From: Botrytis cinerea B05.10
Taxonomy: Eukaryota > Ascomycota > Leotiomycetes > Helotiales > Sclerotiniaceae
Length of the DNA: 64,000 nt
NCBI RefSeq assembly: GCF_000143535.2
Contig: NC_037310.1
Coordinates: forward strand, 248,001 to 312,000
Direction of reading: 5' to 3'
The translations under genes were made by a program, and so were the position numbers. This document shows positions 11,865 through 23,402 of this stretch, piece by piece (the first letter of the stretch is position 1; each line of letters begins with the position of its first letter). Below the pieces are notes generated by a model, which was not told the DNA's origin, ran no database searches, and saw only the letters and a list, made by a program, of their open reading frames with translations.

Positions 11865-13550
11865 TCAATTCCTCCTCTGATGGACCAACCTTCCATTGAC
11901 CCAAACTTTCATCGTATTCCGATCATCCCCATTGAAAACCCATTTTGCAACTTTCTCATCCCAGTTTTCCCAACCGAAGATATCGACTGGTCCTGTTTGC
12001 GAAACTTCTCCTTCATGAGATTCCTCTTGCCCTTCCCACTCGCCCTCTCCATTTAGATGCATAAGAGGTTTTCCCAGCCCAATCAATTGCGCATCCCATA
12101 CCTTCCCAACTTCAAACCCGCCAATCTTATCCTGCATCCCCACAACCTTTGCACCTCCTCTCGTGGCCAAATAAAGCACTTCGGGTACACTCAACGTATC
12201 CCTTTCTTTTCCATTTGTATTTTCGGATCCGCCGATCCCAGAAGCAACACACCGACTAACACAACTTGCTTCTCTTGCCGCCGCCAAAACACTCGCGCTG
12301 AATCCTCCACTAACATCCGTTCCCAGTCCCACATTCAGTCCCCTATCTATCATCCATCTCACCCTCGCCATTCCACTAGTCAACGCACTATTGCTCACAG
12401 GACAATGCGCAATACCGCTTCCTCTCTCTTTAATCAATGCCGCTTCATCCTCTCCGATGTGCACGGCATGCGCTAATATTGTTTTCGGCGTCAAACAGGA
12501 ATACTTATCATATACATGTGTATAACTATCGCAATCTGAGAACAATTCCTTAACCCATTCGATCTCAGAGCGATTCTCCGAAATATGCGTTTGAATCGGA
12601 AGATCCTTTTGCACAGCAATCTCGCCCAGAGAACTCATCAGTTGCGGGGTACAACTCGGTGCAAAACGCGGGGTCAGAATAGGCGTGATGAGTTTCCGAT
12701 CCGGATCGATATTTTCACAGTGGGAAATACATTTCTTCGTTCGCTCTAAACTCTGAGCCGAATCGTCGTCGCGGTAGTAATCTGGATTGGCACCAGAATC
12801 GCTATCCATACAACAGCGTCCTACGAGTGCTCTCTGGCCCTTTTGCAAACAGAGATCGGCGAGGAGATTGGTGGATTCAACGTGGATGGTAGCGTAATAG
12901 GCGGCGGTAGTTGTTCCGTGAGATAGTGTACGTTGGATCACGCGGGAGTAGATAGCGTGGGCTTTGGGGAGAGCAGAAAGAGAGGCTTCGAGGGGAAAGG
13001 TGTATGTATTTAGCCAGTTCAAAAGAGTGGAAGAGCCGAAGAGGCCTGAATTTGGAAATTGGGGTGCGTGGATATGTGTATCTAATAATTTGTTAATCGG
13101 GTTCGTGAATAGTTTTCTTCTTTTTCTTCTGAACAGACGTTTGCATGCTGTGCATCACCCCTCGTATAAACGAACAACAAAAAGAAAACCAAATAGAAAC
13201 ATACCAATAAACCCCGGGAAGAAAAATCGTTCCTCTCCATGCTTTCCATGTTCATCTTTCGAAGAACCCACATACTCAAAAGCCCCCCCCTCACCATCGA
13301 CATCCGTATCCCAGCCCAATTCCCCTACATGCTCCCTTAAATCCTTTGGACCTCCAGCACCAACACCATCGCCGCTCAGAATCTTAACAATGACTCCATA
13401 TTCATCCACAAACACATATGTGTCATGTAAAATCTCCAATTCCGTCAGAGTTTTACAGTGGATAAATGTCCCATGGAAAACCTGTCTCTTAAAGGTTGAT
13501 TTCTCTGGTGGTGACAACGAAGAGGAAGTCATGCTGGGCTTAGAGATCAT
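11865..13550 (-). CDS. GUD1: Guanine deaminase
   Basis: Exon 1 is 13550-13205 and exon 2 is 13081-11865, separated by a 123-nt intron (GTATGT...ATTAG) inside the first metal motif; together they give 520 aa. A second Met at 13532 would give 514 aa. The spliced sequence reads PGFIDTHIHAPQFPN, the H-x-H zinc site of amidohydrolases. It is followed by TPRFAPSCTPQLM, typical of guanine deaminase, then THISEN, LAHAVHIGEDE and GTDVSGG with the remaining His/Asp ligands. The enzyme hydrolyses guanine to xanthine plus ammonia in purine salvage and catabolism. The C-terminus has a Glu-rich insert near EGEWEGQEESHEGE. The upstream region carries a UaY-type site and a GATA site, which fits nitrogen-source control. 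Confidence 0.9.
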
Positions 13551-13905
13551 GCTAGTTCTAGATATTGGATTGGAACTCTCAATATATCCTCAGCTAATAA
13601 CTCTCTGGATTGTCGCCGAGAACTTGTCTTGTTGGAGATTATCAGACGTCAGTTGTAAGGTTGGTTGTTTGCAGGGAGGGGCTGGGCTGTAGGATGTATA
13701 ATCTGAAATCTGTATTCTTCATTCAAAACTTCAATCTTGGGAATTTTCAGATCAAAATGAAACTTCCAATGTGGACAAATCTAACCAGCAAGTGAGCAAG
13801 TAATAAGGAGTAATTTAAATTAAAAATCTGGGGATCCCAATACTCTTATGTAAAGGTGTCTCTTCAACGTTTGTTCTCACGATTTGTTTGTCTGTGGATC
13901 ATTAT

Positions 13906-13911
13906 TGATAA
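13906..13911 (+). promoter_or_regulatory. GATA-factor (AreA-type) site
   Basis: TGATAA matches the HGATAR consensus of fungal nitrogen GATA factors. It lies 5 bp from the UaY-type dyad, upstream of guanine deaminase. GATA boxes are common by chance; the context raises its value. Confidence 0.4.
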
Positions 13912-13916
13912 ATATT

Positions 13917-13930
13917 TCGGCCGTCTCCGA
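13917..13930. promoter_or_regulatory. UaY/Ppr1-type Zn2Cys6 site TCGG-N6-CCGA
   Basis: The sequence TCGG CCGTCT CCGA fits exactly the dyad reported for the purine-pathway activator UaY of Aspergillus and for yeast Ppr1. It lies about 370-390 bp upstream of the guanine deaminase start, a purine-degradation gene that should be under such control. Binding is inferred from the motif. Confidence 0.55.
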
Positions 13931-14389
13931 CACCCAAAATCAGCCTATCGGAAGCCGGCTCTTAGCTTGAAATCCCGGCGTCCAGGTTCACGGGATCAGA
14001 TCTAGAACCCATAAACTCTATGTAGATGTCGTTTATTTTCTAGTGAATTTGGAGGCTCATTGATTGTCATGAGTTCAGCTGGTATGGCCACCTAGGTAGT
14101 TACTTATTCTTGTCAATTAGATTCACAATAAACATCTGCAATCACAACAATATCAAGAGTGCAAGAATATATTTGTAAGAACCACCTCGAGGTAATAGTT
14201 ATAAATTTTGAATAATATCTCTCATTTCAGATGGAAATCTTATGAACAGATCATTTCCCATACCAATATATGCTTGGGTATATCACCATCGTCGTCATTG
14301 CCATCAATGGCCTACACCAAAACGCCCTGCGAAACTTCGCTGCAACGACCGCAACAAGTGCCACACCAACCCTCATGCAAAATTCCGAA

Positions 14390-17300
14390 CTAAATACTAG
14401 CTCTTCTCGGTGCCATGGTTCTCCTCAGGGCCTTCTTCTCCTCAGTCTCATCGACAAGCGGAAGAATTCCCTGATCTCTCATTTTCGCCAGATACTCTTG
14501 TCCGAATTTGTAACCCACCTGATAGATTTCATCAAATTTACCAAAGTCTAGAGTTCCATAATCATCAATTGGAGGTCTCATGTATAGACATCCTGGAGTT
14601 GTCTTTGCTCGTTCTAGAGCGTCGACGCTGGATACATATGCCAGGCGTGCTTGGATCTCAGCCAAAGTAGGTGGATTTGGGTACGATGAGAATGGATTCC
14701 AACGATTCGCGAATGCCCAGAATCCAGAGAGGGAGTCACCAAAATTCTGTGGCATGTTGTCGTCAAGACTGCCAACATCAATAGCAAAGATGATGTCAGC
14801 CCCCAAGGATTTCATATGAGAAACTGTTAGGTTGTCTACGTATCCACCATCTAACAACATACTTCCTTCATCACATAGTGGCGGGAGAAGTCCAGCAAGA
14901 GACATGGATGCTCTCACGTATCTCCATGCGTATCCACTGGTGTGAATTTCTGATCGACTCTTACTGATATTAGTAGTATTGCAATAAAACTCGAGCCAGA
15001 AATCTTCAATCTGAGTATTGCCAAAAGTCTTGAAGATACCACGATTAAACTCATGACCAGTGGTGTAAGAAGCAGATGGATATGTCAAATCCAGTGCAAA
15101 GCGCCACATACTTGCCATGCGACCTGAGAATTTTTTCGCGCGTCCATACATTGGAACAACGTCTGCGTCGCGAGCGTATAATGCACCGATGAATGATCCA
15201 ATAGAAGTTCCTCCAATGATATCGATGGGAATTCCAGATTCTTCCATAGCTCTGATTATTCCAACCTGAGATATACCACGGGCACCACCTCCTCCAAGTA
15301 CGAGACCAATAGATTTGCCACAAAGGCGTCTAGCAATGCGGTGAAAGTCGCCTTTGAAGGGAGTTTCAGCGGAGTATAGTGGTGACTGCCGTACACGACG
15401 AGATGTGTACTTCTGAATTTCTGCTTGAATTACTTGTACTCGCTGTTTCAATGCAGTTCCAAATTTTCTTGCTTGAGGATGCACTGGAATAGGACTAGTT
15501 CTGAAGTCCATTTGAACATGGTGATGTCCGCCATTGATCCAAACTCGATTTCTAAGCCAAGCGCGAGTCACACCAGGCGAGGAGAAGCGGTCTGTGTGCA
15601 ATAGTACCAATTCTTTTCTCGCGGTAGTTTTCATTCCCAATAAGAATCGTTCGTACTCTCCAATCGCAGGCGAACCATCTGCTATACCTATCAGGAGAAT
15701 GCAATCAGCTTGGCTGATGCAAGTTTGGGTCCAAGGCGAGTTCACGTTTGTGTCTGAAAAAAGTATTAGTGATGATCTCAGAGGGGGGTGTTCGTAAATT
15801 CTAGTGTTTCGAGGAAAGGTGTCACTCACCGGCAATATACAAAACCAATCCATACTTCTCCTCAAGATCAGCAAGGTATTGTGAGAGTTTGAGCTTCCCC
15901 ATACGGCTGAAAGCATGTCTACCAAGATGATTAAGAATAGCAGCTTGGTTGAGAGAAGTCACACCATTCGGTGCCCCAATTTGAGTCAAAGCATTCATTA
16001 GACGACTGCCGAATTCGACCACAGGAACTCCAGCAGTGACAGGAAGTATGGCAACAGTACGAAGATTGACCATCGAAGATACCTTATCGTTTGTGGCACC
16101 GGTAACTTTCTCTTTAGTTTGCACGAAGACTGGCTCTTCTACCAAGGCTCGCATACGGGATGCAATAATCTTGGAGATCTTGATCGTGATACCTGGATGT
16201 TCTTGCGCAAGACTATTGAAGAGTGTCTTGGGGAATTTTGCAAGTTCGGTATCTCGAATCGCATGGAGTGTAGCAGGTCTTACGGATTCTGTCATAACCT
16301 CTAGTTCTCCAACACTTTCGCCTTGTCCATACTCGCCAATGACTTTCATTCCAGCTTCATCATTATTGACTACAAGTCGAAGTCGGCCATTCAGAACAAT
16401 ATAAATCGCATCGCTGTCATCTCCTTGGTGGTAGATAACTTGGCCGGCATTCACTTGCACCCATTCAAGTGCAAAGTCGATATGTAGGATCAATCTAGGC
16501 AATAGACTGGTAAGACGCTTCGCCATAGTGAGAAGCACGACTGGATACTTCTCGACAATTCTTTCCAATGATGTTCGTGGTAAGAATCCTACGTAAACAT
16601 CTGTTTTGGCCACAACATCAATGAACGAGCGATAAGAAGATATGGTACCGATGTAGCCTGCAATACCGCCTGGCTTGATAAGCGCTAGACTTTTTCGATC
16701 TGCGGATTTTCGATTTTTGCCCTCGTGCCCTGCAGCATTAATTCCTGAGACACGCGATGAACCAGTCTTGGTTCTAGATAGAGAAGGCATTGGATCATTT
16801 ACATTCTTGTCGGCCGAAGAGTGTCGAAAAGAGCTGCCTAAAACCATAGAGTCTGATTTCTCATCAACAGGAACACTAACATCTAGAAATCCATCAATAA
16901 CGTAATAAAGTCCGGGATTTCTTTCCCCTTGTTCCACAAGGACTGAGCCTTTGGGAAAGTAAACAATCTCGACTTCATCCTTGAGCTCTTGAGCGAGGCC
17001 TTGAGTACTTGGGTAGCCACCAGCACTAACTCCACCAGATGTCACTGATTCGGTTTCATCTACAGAACCTTCGTAGGGGTCAATAAGGCCAAAGGCGTTG
17101 CTAGTGAAAGAGTTGCTGCCGAAAATTGCCTTTTGACGTTTTTGATCATACGAAAGCAATCGAGGAGAGCCTTCGACAGAATCTGACATACGTAGGGCAT
17201 TTTTAGTGTTTGTAAGACCAATAGCTTTAAAAATACACTCTAATATGGATTTTCTGAACATGCCGTCTTCATCAATGGATTCTTGGCGGTGAAGAGGAAT

Positions 17301-19057
17301 TCGTGCATTCATTGGACCATTGAAAGGGTTTGATGTTCTTTGAGAAAGCGGACTTTGAGCATCATGATGCCATACTTGAGGATTAGAACCTTGAGTTACG
17401 CTTGATGCAGGTTTTCTACCAGCATGACGTGACATCTGAATATTTGTAAGAAGATCTCCGGGACTTGGACTGACGGTAGACTCTCCACCGGGTGTTTCAA
17501 AGGTCTGTCTGGACATCGACATGGACCCTCTGACTGATGAAGCATGTATCGTAGCCTCTTTTCTAAGGCTGTGACTAGATCTTCGCCGTCTTCCAGCCCC
17601 AGGATTATGCAAAGCTATACCTTTGCTACCTTCTTCAGCTCCAATCCTCTCTTTTTCTCTTATAAACTTCTCCTTCAAGCGCTTCAATGCATCGCCTCGG
17701 AGGAAATTTGGTAATTCGTAGGTTGTGTACTTATTCATGTGCTTTTCAGTGCGAAGGACCTCACTAGTTAAACCAAGATAAGAGTGACCAGTCGCAAGAG
17801 TGACTCTCTGCAATCTCGTCAAAATGACCTGAACGATGTGTGCTGTAGCTTTAGGATATACTCTGGTTAATCGACGAAAAGCGCTGGCAGGAATTATAGC
17901 AATTGTGGTATCAACTGTAGCTCTGGCCACAATATCAGGGTGCACAGAAGTTGTGTTCAATCTCTTAGGCCTAGGTCGACGTGGGTAAATGTCGGCTGCA
18001 GCGTCTAATGACAATGGGGGTATTCTTGCATTGACAGTAGTCGAAGAAGCACGACGATTCCTATCATCTCTTTGGCCATCCTGACTGGGAGCCCCGTATA
18101 TTGGACTTGTGGGAAGTGATGGAGGAGCATCGTGGCTATATTCCTGATGATCAGGAGTACCATTTCCATCGAAGTCGTCATCATCCGAATGTCTCAATTT
18201 GACATCTTCTGTAAAAAGTGAAAGTATAGAAAAGAGAGATGACATAGGTGCACCATTCCTAACCTCAGTTAACAACTGGTAGCCCTGGTGCCCAGCACCT
18301 CGGTGGGGGCCAGATCCACTATCTGAGTCCTCTCGTTCATATGACATAGGATCGGTATCCGATCCACGTCCCTCTCGAGCCGACTTGACAAAGATTTCCA
18401 CTAATCCATCAACCACTAGGCAGAATCCCTTTTCCTCCTCAAGGTTCAAGGTTTCACCAGCTATGAGCTTTCTCGTTTGCATTGAGCGTGTGAGTTCGTG
18501 GAAGACTGGGCGTTCCAAATAACCAAAGATCTTGATGGCGCTCAGAAACTCATCCAGGTAATTGGAAAACCCCGACTTTGATCCTTCATCTTGCGTGTCT
18601 GGATAGAGATCGATTTGGGGTTCCTTTCGCTGAGGTTCCGGAGGCAATCGAGAATACATATTGAGAAAGCGATATCTTACGAACCAACTCATGGTTGACA
18701 TAAATGCCACCATGATCAACATCCTAAAATAAGCAGTTAGCAAACACAGTATAGCAAGTCGACCGGCACATACAAAGTCGTAGCATTCATGGTAAATGTC
18801 AAGCTAGTCGAGAACAGCGTAAAGAGGAAAGTCGGCATTGTGATTGTCGTGAAAGTTATAGCCCAGTAAAGAATTCCAGGAATCACTCTGATGAAGAACA
18901 TGATCATTTTTCCAAAAACTCCAAATGTTGATCCTGCCACTGCAGCATCTGTCTGGTTTGTTGGTATACCAGTAACTGACGCCATGGCCGAAGCTATCGT
19001 CGAGTCCATGGAGCCCACAGAGCTTCCCACAAGGGAGGAAACCGTTTCAGAAGACAT
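14390..19057 (-). CDS. NTE1: Lysophospholipase NTE1 (patatin-type, neuropathy target esterase homologue)
   Basis: Exons 19057-18774, 18723-15830 and 15753-14390 give 1,513 aa, the usual size for fungal Nte1. Introns are GTATGT...TTTTAG and GTGAGT...TTTCAG. The N-terminus has hydrophobic segments ([30 protein letters not shown]; one more at the start of exon 2) that anchor it to the ER. Regulatory cyclic-nucleotide-binding-like domains follow (for example [20 protein letters not shown] and [19 protein letters not shown]). The C-terminal patatin domain has the oxyanion loop GGGGARG (about residue 1213), the nucleophile motif GTSIGS (Ser about 1243) and the dyad Asp in DGGYVDN. It deacylates phosphatidylcholine and lyso-PC to glycerophosphocholine. 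A long Ser-rich linker lies between the first and second CNB-like domains. Confidence 0.95.
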
Positions 19058-19589
19058 GATGTCGGCGTAAAAGATTGCAGATTGTTTAGCAGAATCGACT
19101 GCTATTCATAAATACTCCACTTTGGCATATCGATGAAGATTCCATAGTTGGATACGGCCAAGAGTTGTTGTTGTGCAAAAGCAATCAATCGATCACCTTG
19201 GAAATCAGAGCACCACATAGACAATCGACTGGCAGGGAACAATTTCATGAAGCTTCAGTCAAATCCAATGAGGTTATGTAAGACATTCGATACTTAGACG
19301 TCACTGCACCAATTAGAAGCGTCCAGCTCTTTTTTTATTTAGCGAGACCATCCCACCACCGGCCCCTCCCCAAATCCCCGACCGAAAGATTGTGACTCTT
19401 TCAACCTTAGAGCCTTGTCAACTTTGGGAGAAATCTATCACGAATTTGAATTTGTACAAAGAACAGCAATATCAACATAATCCACCACGTCTGGTCCGAC
19501 ATTTGAAAAAGCTTCTCATATTCGGCGACGAAGCCAAACAAAACCCACAAAGTTTTCACCACGCGCTCAGCCGCGCAACAATCGCAATC
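19058..19589. promoter_or_regulatory. Divergent promoter region NTE1 / eIF2-alpha
   Basis: The two genes are transcribed away from each other, so this ~530 bp holds both promoters and 5' leaders. Pyrimidine-rich sequence near 19330 and C-rich CCACCGGCCCCTCCCC at 19352-19372 are visible. No named site is claimed. The eIF2-alpha leader is open in frame from 19392 but has no ATG before 19590. Confidence 0.45.
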
Positions 19590-20691
19590 ATGTCTCTCAC
19601 AAACTGCCGTTTCTATGAAGAAAAATACCCCGAGATCGATAGCTTCGTCATGGTGAATGTCAAGCAGGTATGGAATCAGAGGCGCCCTCCCAGGTAGAGG
19701 GGAAATACTAATCGCCAGCTTCGCAGATCGCAGAGATGGGTGCTTATGTTAAGCTCCTCGAATACGATAACATCGATGGCATGATTCTCCTGTCCGAATT
19801 ATCTAGACGTCGTATCAGAAGTATCCAAAAACTTATTCGTGTTGGCCGTAATGAGGTTGTCGTTGTTCTCAGAGTCGACAAGGAGAAGGGTATGCTCAAA
19901 ATCGTTGAATGTTATATTGTGGCGGAAGGCTGATCTGGTCAATTGCAGGTTATATTGATCTTTCCAAACGAAGAGTGTCACCTGAAGATATTGTAAGATG
20001 CGAGGAACGATACAATAAGGGTAAAATGGTCCATTCGATTATGCGCCATGTTGCGGAAAAGACCAAGCATCCTATCGAAGAGTTGTACGAGAAAATTGTT
20101 TGGCCATTGAACAAGAAATACGGACATGCTGTTGATGCTTTCAAGCTTTCAATAACGTATGGAATTTCCGATCCACCTGGATTTTACATATGCTGACATG
20201 AAAATAGAAACGCCGAAACTTGGAACGATGTCGAATTCCCTAACGATGTTGTCGCCGAGGAATTAAAATCATATATTGGAAAACGTCTTACACCGCAACC
20301 AACAAAAGTCCGTGCCGATGTCGAAGTTACTTGCTTTGGATATGAGGGAATTGATGCCGTTAAGACCGCTTTAAGAACTGCTGAAGCCAGAAACACCGCC
20401 GATAACCAAGTTAAAGTCAAGCTCGTGTCCCCACCACTCTACGTTCTTACAAGCACATGTCTGGAAAAATCTGTCGGTATCTCGACTCTGGAAGCCGCAA
20501 TCGTGGACATCAGAAAGAACATCGAAGCCGCAGGAGGTGGATTGATCGTCAAGATGGAACCTAAGGCAGTTACCGAGAACGATGATGCTGAATTGCAAGC
20601 ACTCATGGAGAAGAGAGAACGTGAAAACGCCGAAGTTAGTGGAGATGAGAGCATGAGCGAGAGTGACGAGAACCAGGTCGAGGTTATGTAA
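19590..20691 (+). CDS. SUI2: Translation initiation factor eIF2 subunit alpha
   Basis: Exons 19590-19667, 19727-19889, 19949-20156 and 20208-20691 encode 310 aa, matching family length. The N-terminal S1/OB domain includes [20 protein letters not shown] and the phosphorylation loop [12 protein letters not shown]. The Ser at position 52 (51 without Met) is the target of Gcn2-type kinases, so the stress-response switch is intact. The helical and C-terminal alpha/beta domains follow (for example [10 protein letters not shown] and [14 protein letters not shown]), with the usual acidic tail. The protein binds initiator tRNA-Met and GTP as part of the eIF2 heterotrimer in the cytosol. Introns 1-3 are 59, 59 and 51 nt, all GTATG-type donors. 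The product assignment is near certain. Confidence 0.97.
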
Positions 20692-22406
20692 AAAGGTTTC
20701 ATATCAAAGGGGGTATTAAAAGCATTCAAAGGTATTCTAGTTAAGCCAAAATACTAGGTATTGGTTTATAGATTTGTTTGCATTGTAGGCGCATAATAGA
20801 GCAATAATAGCTTCTAGTATGCAAATAACGACCAATCAAAAGAAGTTTCTACTATTCCATTTTCCTGTGATGAAAGAAGTGTATGAAATTGTTAGGAGAC
20901 GCGGAGAGGACAAAGACGTTGCAGAGCATCTTATGGAAGTCTTCAGATTAGGCACCCAAGTATTTTTGACCTGGTTCGCTTAGATACATAAGTTTAGAGT
21001 ATTGCTCGGTTTTCTCATTAGACTAAATAGTAGCTCGTCTATATATCCATTTCTGGCGCTGATAGATACGGCTACTTGTTACAATTTGTCGTATGCTCCT
21101 TTACCTACAGTGCGTGGTGGGTTTTGAGATGTTGTGTCTTTCCGTGCTTGTAACGGGGGAGCTTTTCTTGGGGAAAAAGAGATAGTAGAGTGGAAAAGCT
21201 GTATGAGTCAGCAGGAAAGGTATGATGATGTTTTCACTTATGATGTGATGTATTTGTCAAAAATAAGTGTGAAATTGAAGTTCTTTCACACAAATAATGC
21301 TTTGGATAGTTGTTACTTGAGCTTCCCTTTCGTAAAGGTAGGTGATAGTTGTCTTTTCACATAGTCATTCATATTCATGTTGGCATGTAAACGATTCTTT
21401 GGATAGTCATCTAAGGTTGGAAGTAATATTCATTTCACACCCGTTTTGATAGTTAGGTGACTGAACATGGCCTCCATATCAGTGGAAACTTATTTCATAA
21501 CTATTTTGACGTATCAGCAAGACTTTGAGTAGTAGCTTTATCCATAAAGTTCTTGTCAATGACTGGAAATGGTGTCTATATTGGCGGAAATGTCATTTCG
21601 TACTGCTCTCGATACATAAATCATGCCCATGAAGTACTTCTCAATGACTGGGATCAGTGGTTCATGCCCACTTTGACATATCAATAGCACTTCGAATGAT
21701 AATTTCACTCATAGAGTCACTCTCAATGACTGACTACAGCATTTACACCCATCACAGTGTTCTCCCATAGTCAATTTATCTCATATCTCATATCTTAAGT
21801 GAGTATATCACTTAAAAACCCCTCTCTATGATTGAAAATGTTATATTCAGTCATACATCTTCCTGTTCCCAAGCACATAAAAGGCGCGAGATTCCCCTAT
21901 TCTCAGAACCTTTCTTCACACGTTAATTCTTCTATGTCGGATCAGATATCCCTCAAACAACGAGAACTCTGGTCTACTTTCCTGCCTTGATAACGTAAAA
22001 CGTATACCCATCACAATATTTATTTCAACATCTAGATTATACCAATAATCTACTCCACACCAAGCACTCATCATACCCGGTTCTCTATCTTAATTCAATA
22101 CCCCTTTCAACAAACTCCTGCGTCGAGTCTCTCCATATATCTTTCACGAGTCCATTTTCTGCTCTATTCCAGCATTTTACATTAGGCGAACATTTGGTTC
22201 TTTCTTGATCAGCAACCTTCAGTACGTATTGAGTTTGAGAGTGAAATATAAGAAGCTAATAGTTGATCTAACAACAAGCTTAGACTTGCCTCTACAAGGT
22301 GTACTTGCTTGTTGAACATTAAGCGATATATATATATTCTATCGTACGTAGCTCTCTTGCCTGCAGATAGTCAAGAACAAAAAGTAACTAATATCAACGG
22401 ACTTAG
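20692..22406. other. Long gene-poor spacer with degenerate repeats
   Basis: About 1.7 kb without a supportable CDS. A 76-codon plus-strand frame at 21134-21364 has no family features. The 21380-21760 part consists of diverged repeats (listed separately). The right end should be the promoter and 5' leader of the 22407 gene, with a possible 5'UTR intron from about 22344 (GTACGT) to 22406. Confidence 0.5.
21480..21745 (+). repeat. Degenerate tandem repeat, unit about 83 bp
   Basis: The core TCAATGACTG recurs at 21556 and 21641, and as TCAATGACTGACT at 21723, i.e. spaced 85 and 82 bp. The flanks are related: TTTTGACGTATCAGCAAGAC near 21505 aligns with CTTTGACATATCAATAGCAC near 21675, each followed by an ATCCATAAAGT / CTCATAGAGT block. 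Higher similarity between alternate units suggests a ~167-bp higher-order period. It is old and non-coding. Confidence 0.55.
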
Positions 22407-22712
22407 ATGTGTTATTGGAAATATGTAACACATAGTTGCAGCCCGAAGCATCGATCGAATGGGCAGCCAAGCGAATTCAGATACGGCCCCAAGAGGTGTG
22501 AAGAAGCACTGGGAATCTACCGAGATCGCTATTGTTTGCCTATAGTAGAACCAACACCTGAAGAGAAAGCTGCTACACTCGAAGCTAGAACTGATAAATG
22601 TCTCGACTGTCGAAGAACCGAAGCAGAACTGCGAGCGGGCTTGCGCCTGTGTGAGGAGATGTCAGAGGTAGGAAATGAGAATATCGATGCATTGAAGGCA
22701 ATGAGAAAGTGA
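22407..22712 (+). CDS. Small Cys/His-rich protein, M-C-x8-C-x3-H family (member A)
   Basis: 101 aa, not from a family I can name. The N-terminus MCYWKYVTHSCSPKH and later RTDKCLDCRR give a pattern C2, C11, H15, C31, C43, C65-x2-C68. The same pattern, including the SC-x-P-x-H and RTD-x(1-5)-C-x2-C parts, occurs in the protein at 24918, so the two are probably paralogues. The Cys/His spacing would suit metal binding, which is inference. There is no signal peptide or membrane segment. A CTAAT branch-like site and a TTAG acceptor directly precede the ATG, suggesting a 5'UTR intron that ends at the start codon. The GC content is higher than in the flanking spacers, as expected for coding sequence. 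Confidence 0.6.
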   Translation: MCYWKYVTHSCSPKHRSNGQPSEFRYGPKRCEEALGIYRDRYCLPIVEPTPEEKAATLEARTDKCLDCRRTEAELRAGLRLCEEMSEVGNENIDALKAMRK

Positions 22713-23402
22713 TTTTGGACTGAGAGATGATTTTAGGAGATGTATGCGTGTAAGATAGTAGGATTTCACGGATGGGAATAGTGGCGTTTGATGCATGGAC
22801 ATAATATAATCTAGATAGCCTGAACTTTAGAAAATATGACTTTGTCTTACCACATGTTTATGCTACACAAACGATCCTTCAGACATTCATATTGAAGATC
22901 CGTCGGTATGGCTCGAAGTCCTAGTTTCTACTAGTTAAGGTGTAATACCATATGACTTTCCATGTATAAATTACACCTCAGATGGCAAAATCACTCAAAA
23001 TTTCCCTTCTAATGAGTCAAAAAGGCATTCATACAGTGGAAATGCAAATTCATATCTTTTTGGCATATGAATAATGCTTCAAATTGTATCTACAGTCAAA
23101 AAACTCATTGGTAATTGCAAATTAGCACGGAATATGCCTCTCCAATGTGCTCTTAAGTCTCGAGGTTCCTCGAGTTGAGGACCTTTTTTCCTTCTCTTCT
23201 CTACAAAACACTTCTTCTGCATACGAAAGGACCTACAGTCTCCAACAGATTAAGAGAAAAAGATATACAATCTACTCTTACCCTACACTCCACTCCATTT
23301 CGATACTCAATCTCACTTGAATACTGTATTCCAATCCAACGCCCGACGCGAATCCACTGCTGATCCTCTCTTACATTCCATATTCCAAACTTATTAGCCA
23401 AA
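22713..23402. other. Spacer between small genes A and B
   Basis: No gene is seen. The segment 22813-22862 resembles 24119-24170 downstream of the next gene (both begin ATAGCCTGA...TTAGAAAA), hinting at duplicated flanks. The right end is the leader of the 23403 gene. Confidence 0.4.

Larger units (their letters stand above)
13551..14389. promoter_or_regulatory. Upstream region of guanine deaminase (3' flank of NTE1)
   Basis: Both flanking genes are on the minus strand, so this 840-bp spacer is the promoter side of guanine deaminase. It contains the UaY-type dyad at 13917-13930, a GATA box at 13906-13911 and further CGG/CCG triplets up to about 13965. No gene is seen; short frames at 14208-14551 are shadows of the NTE1 3' end. 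Confidence 0.5.
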
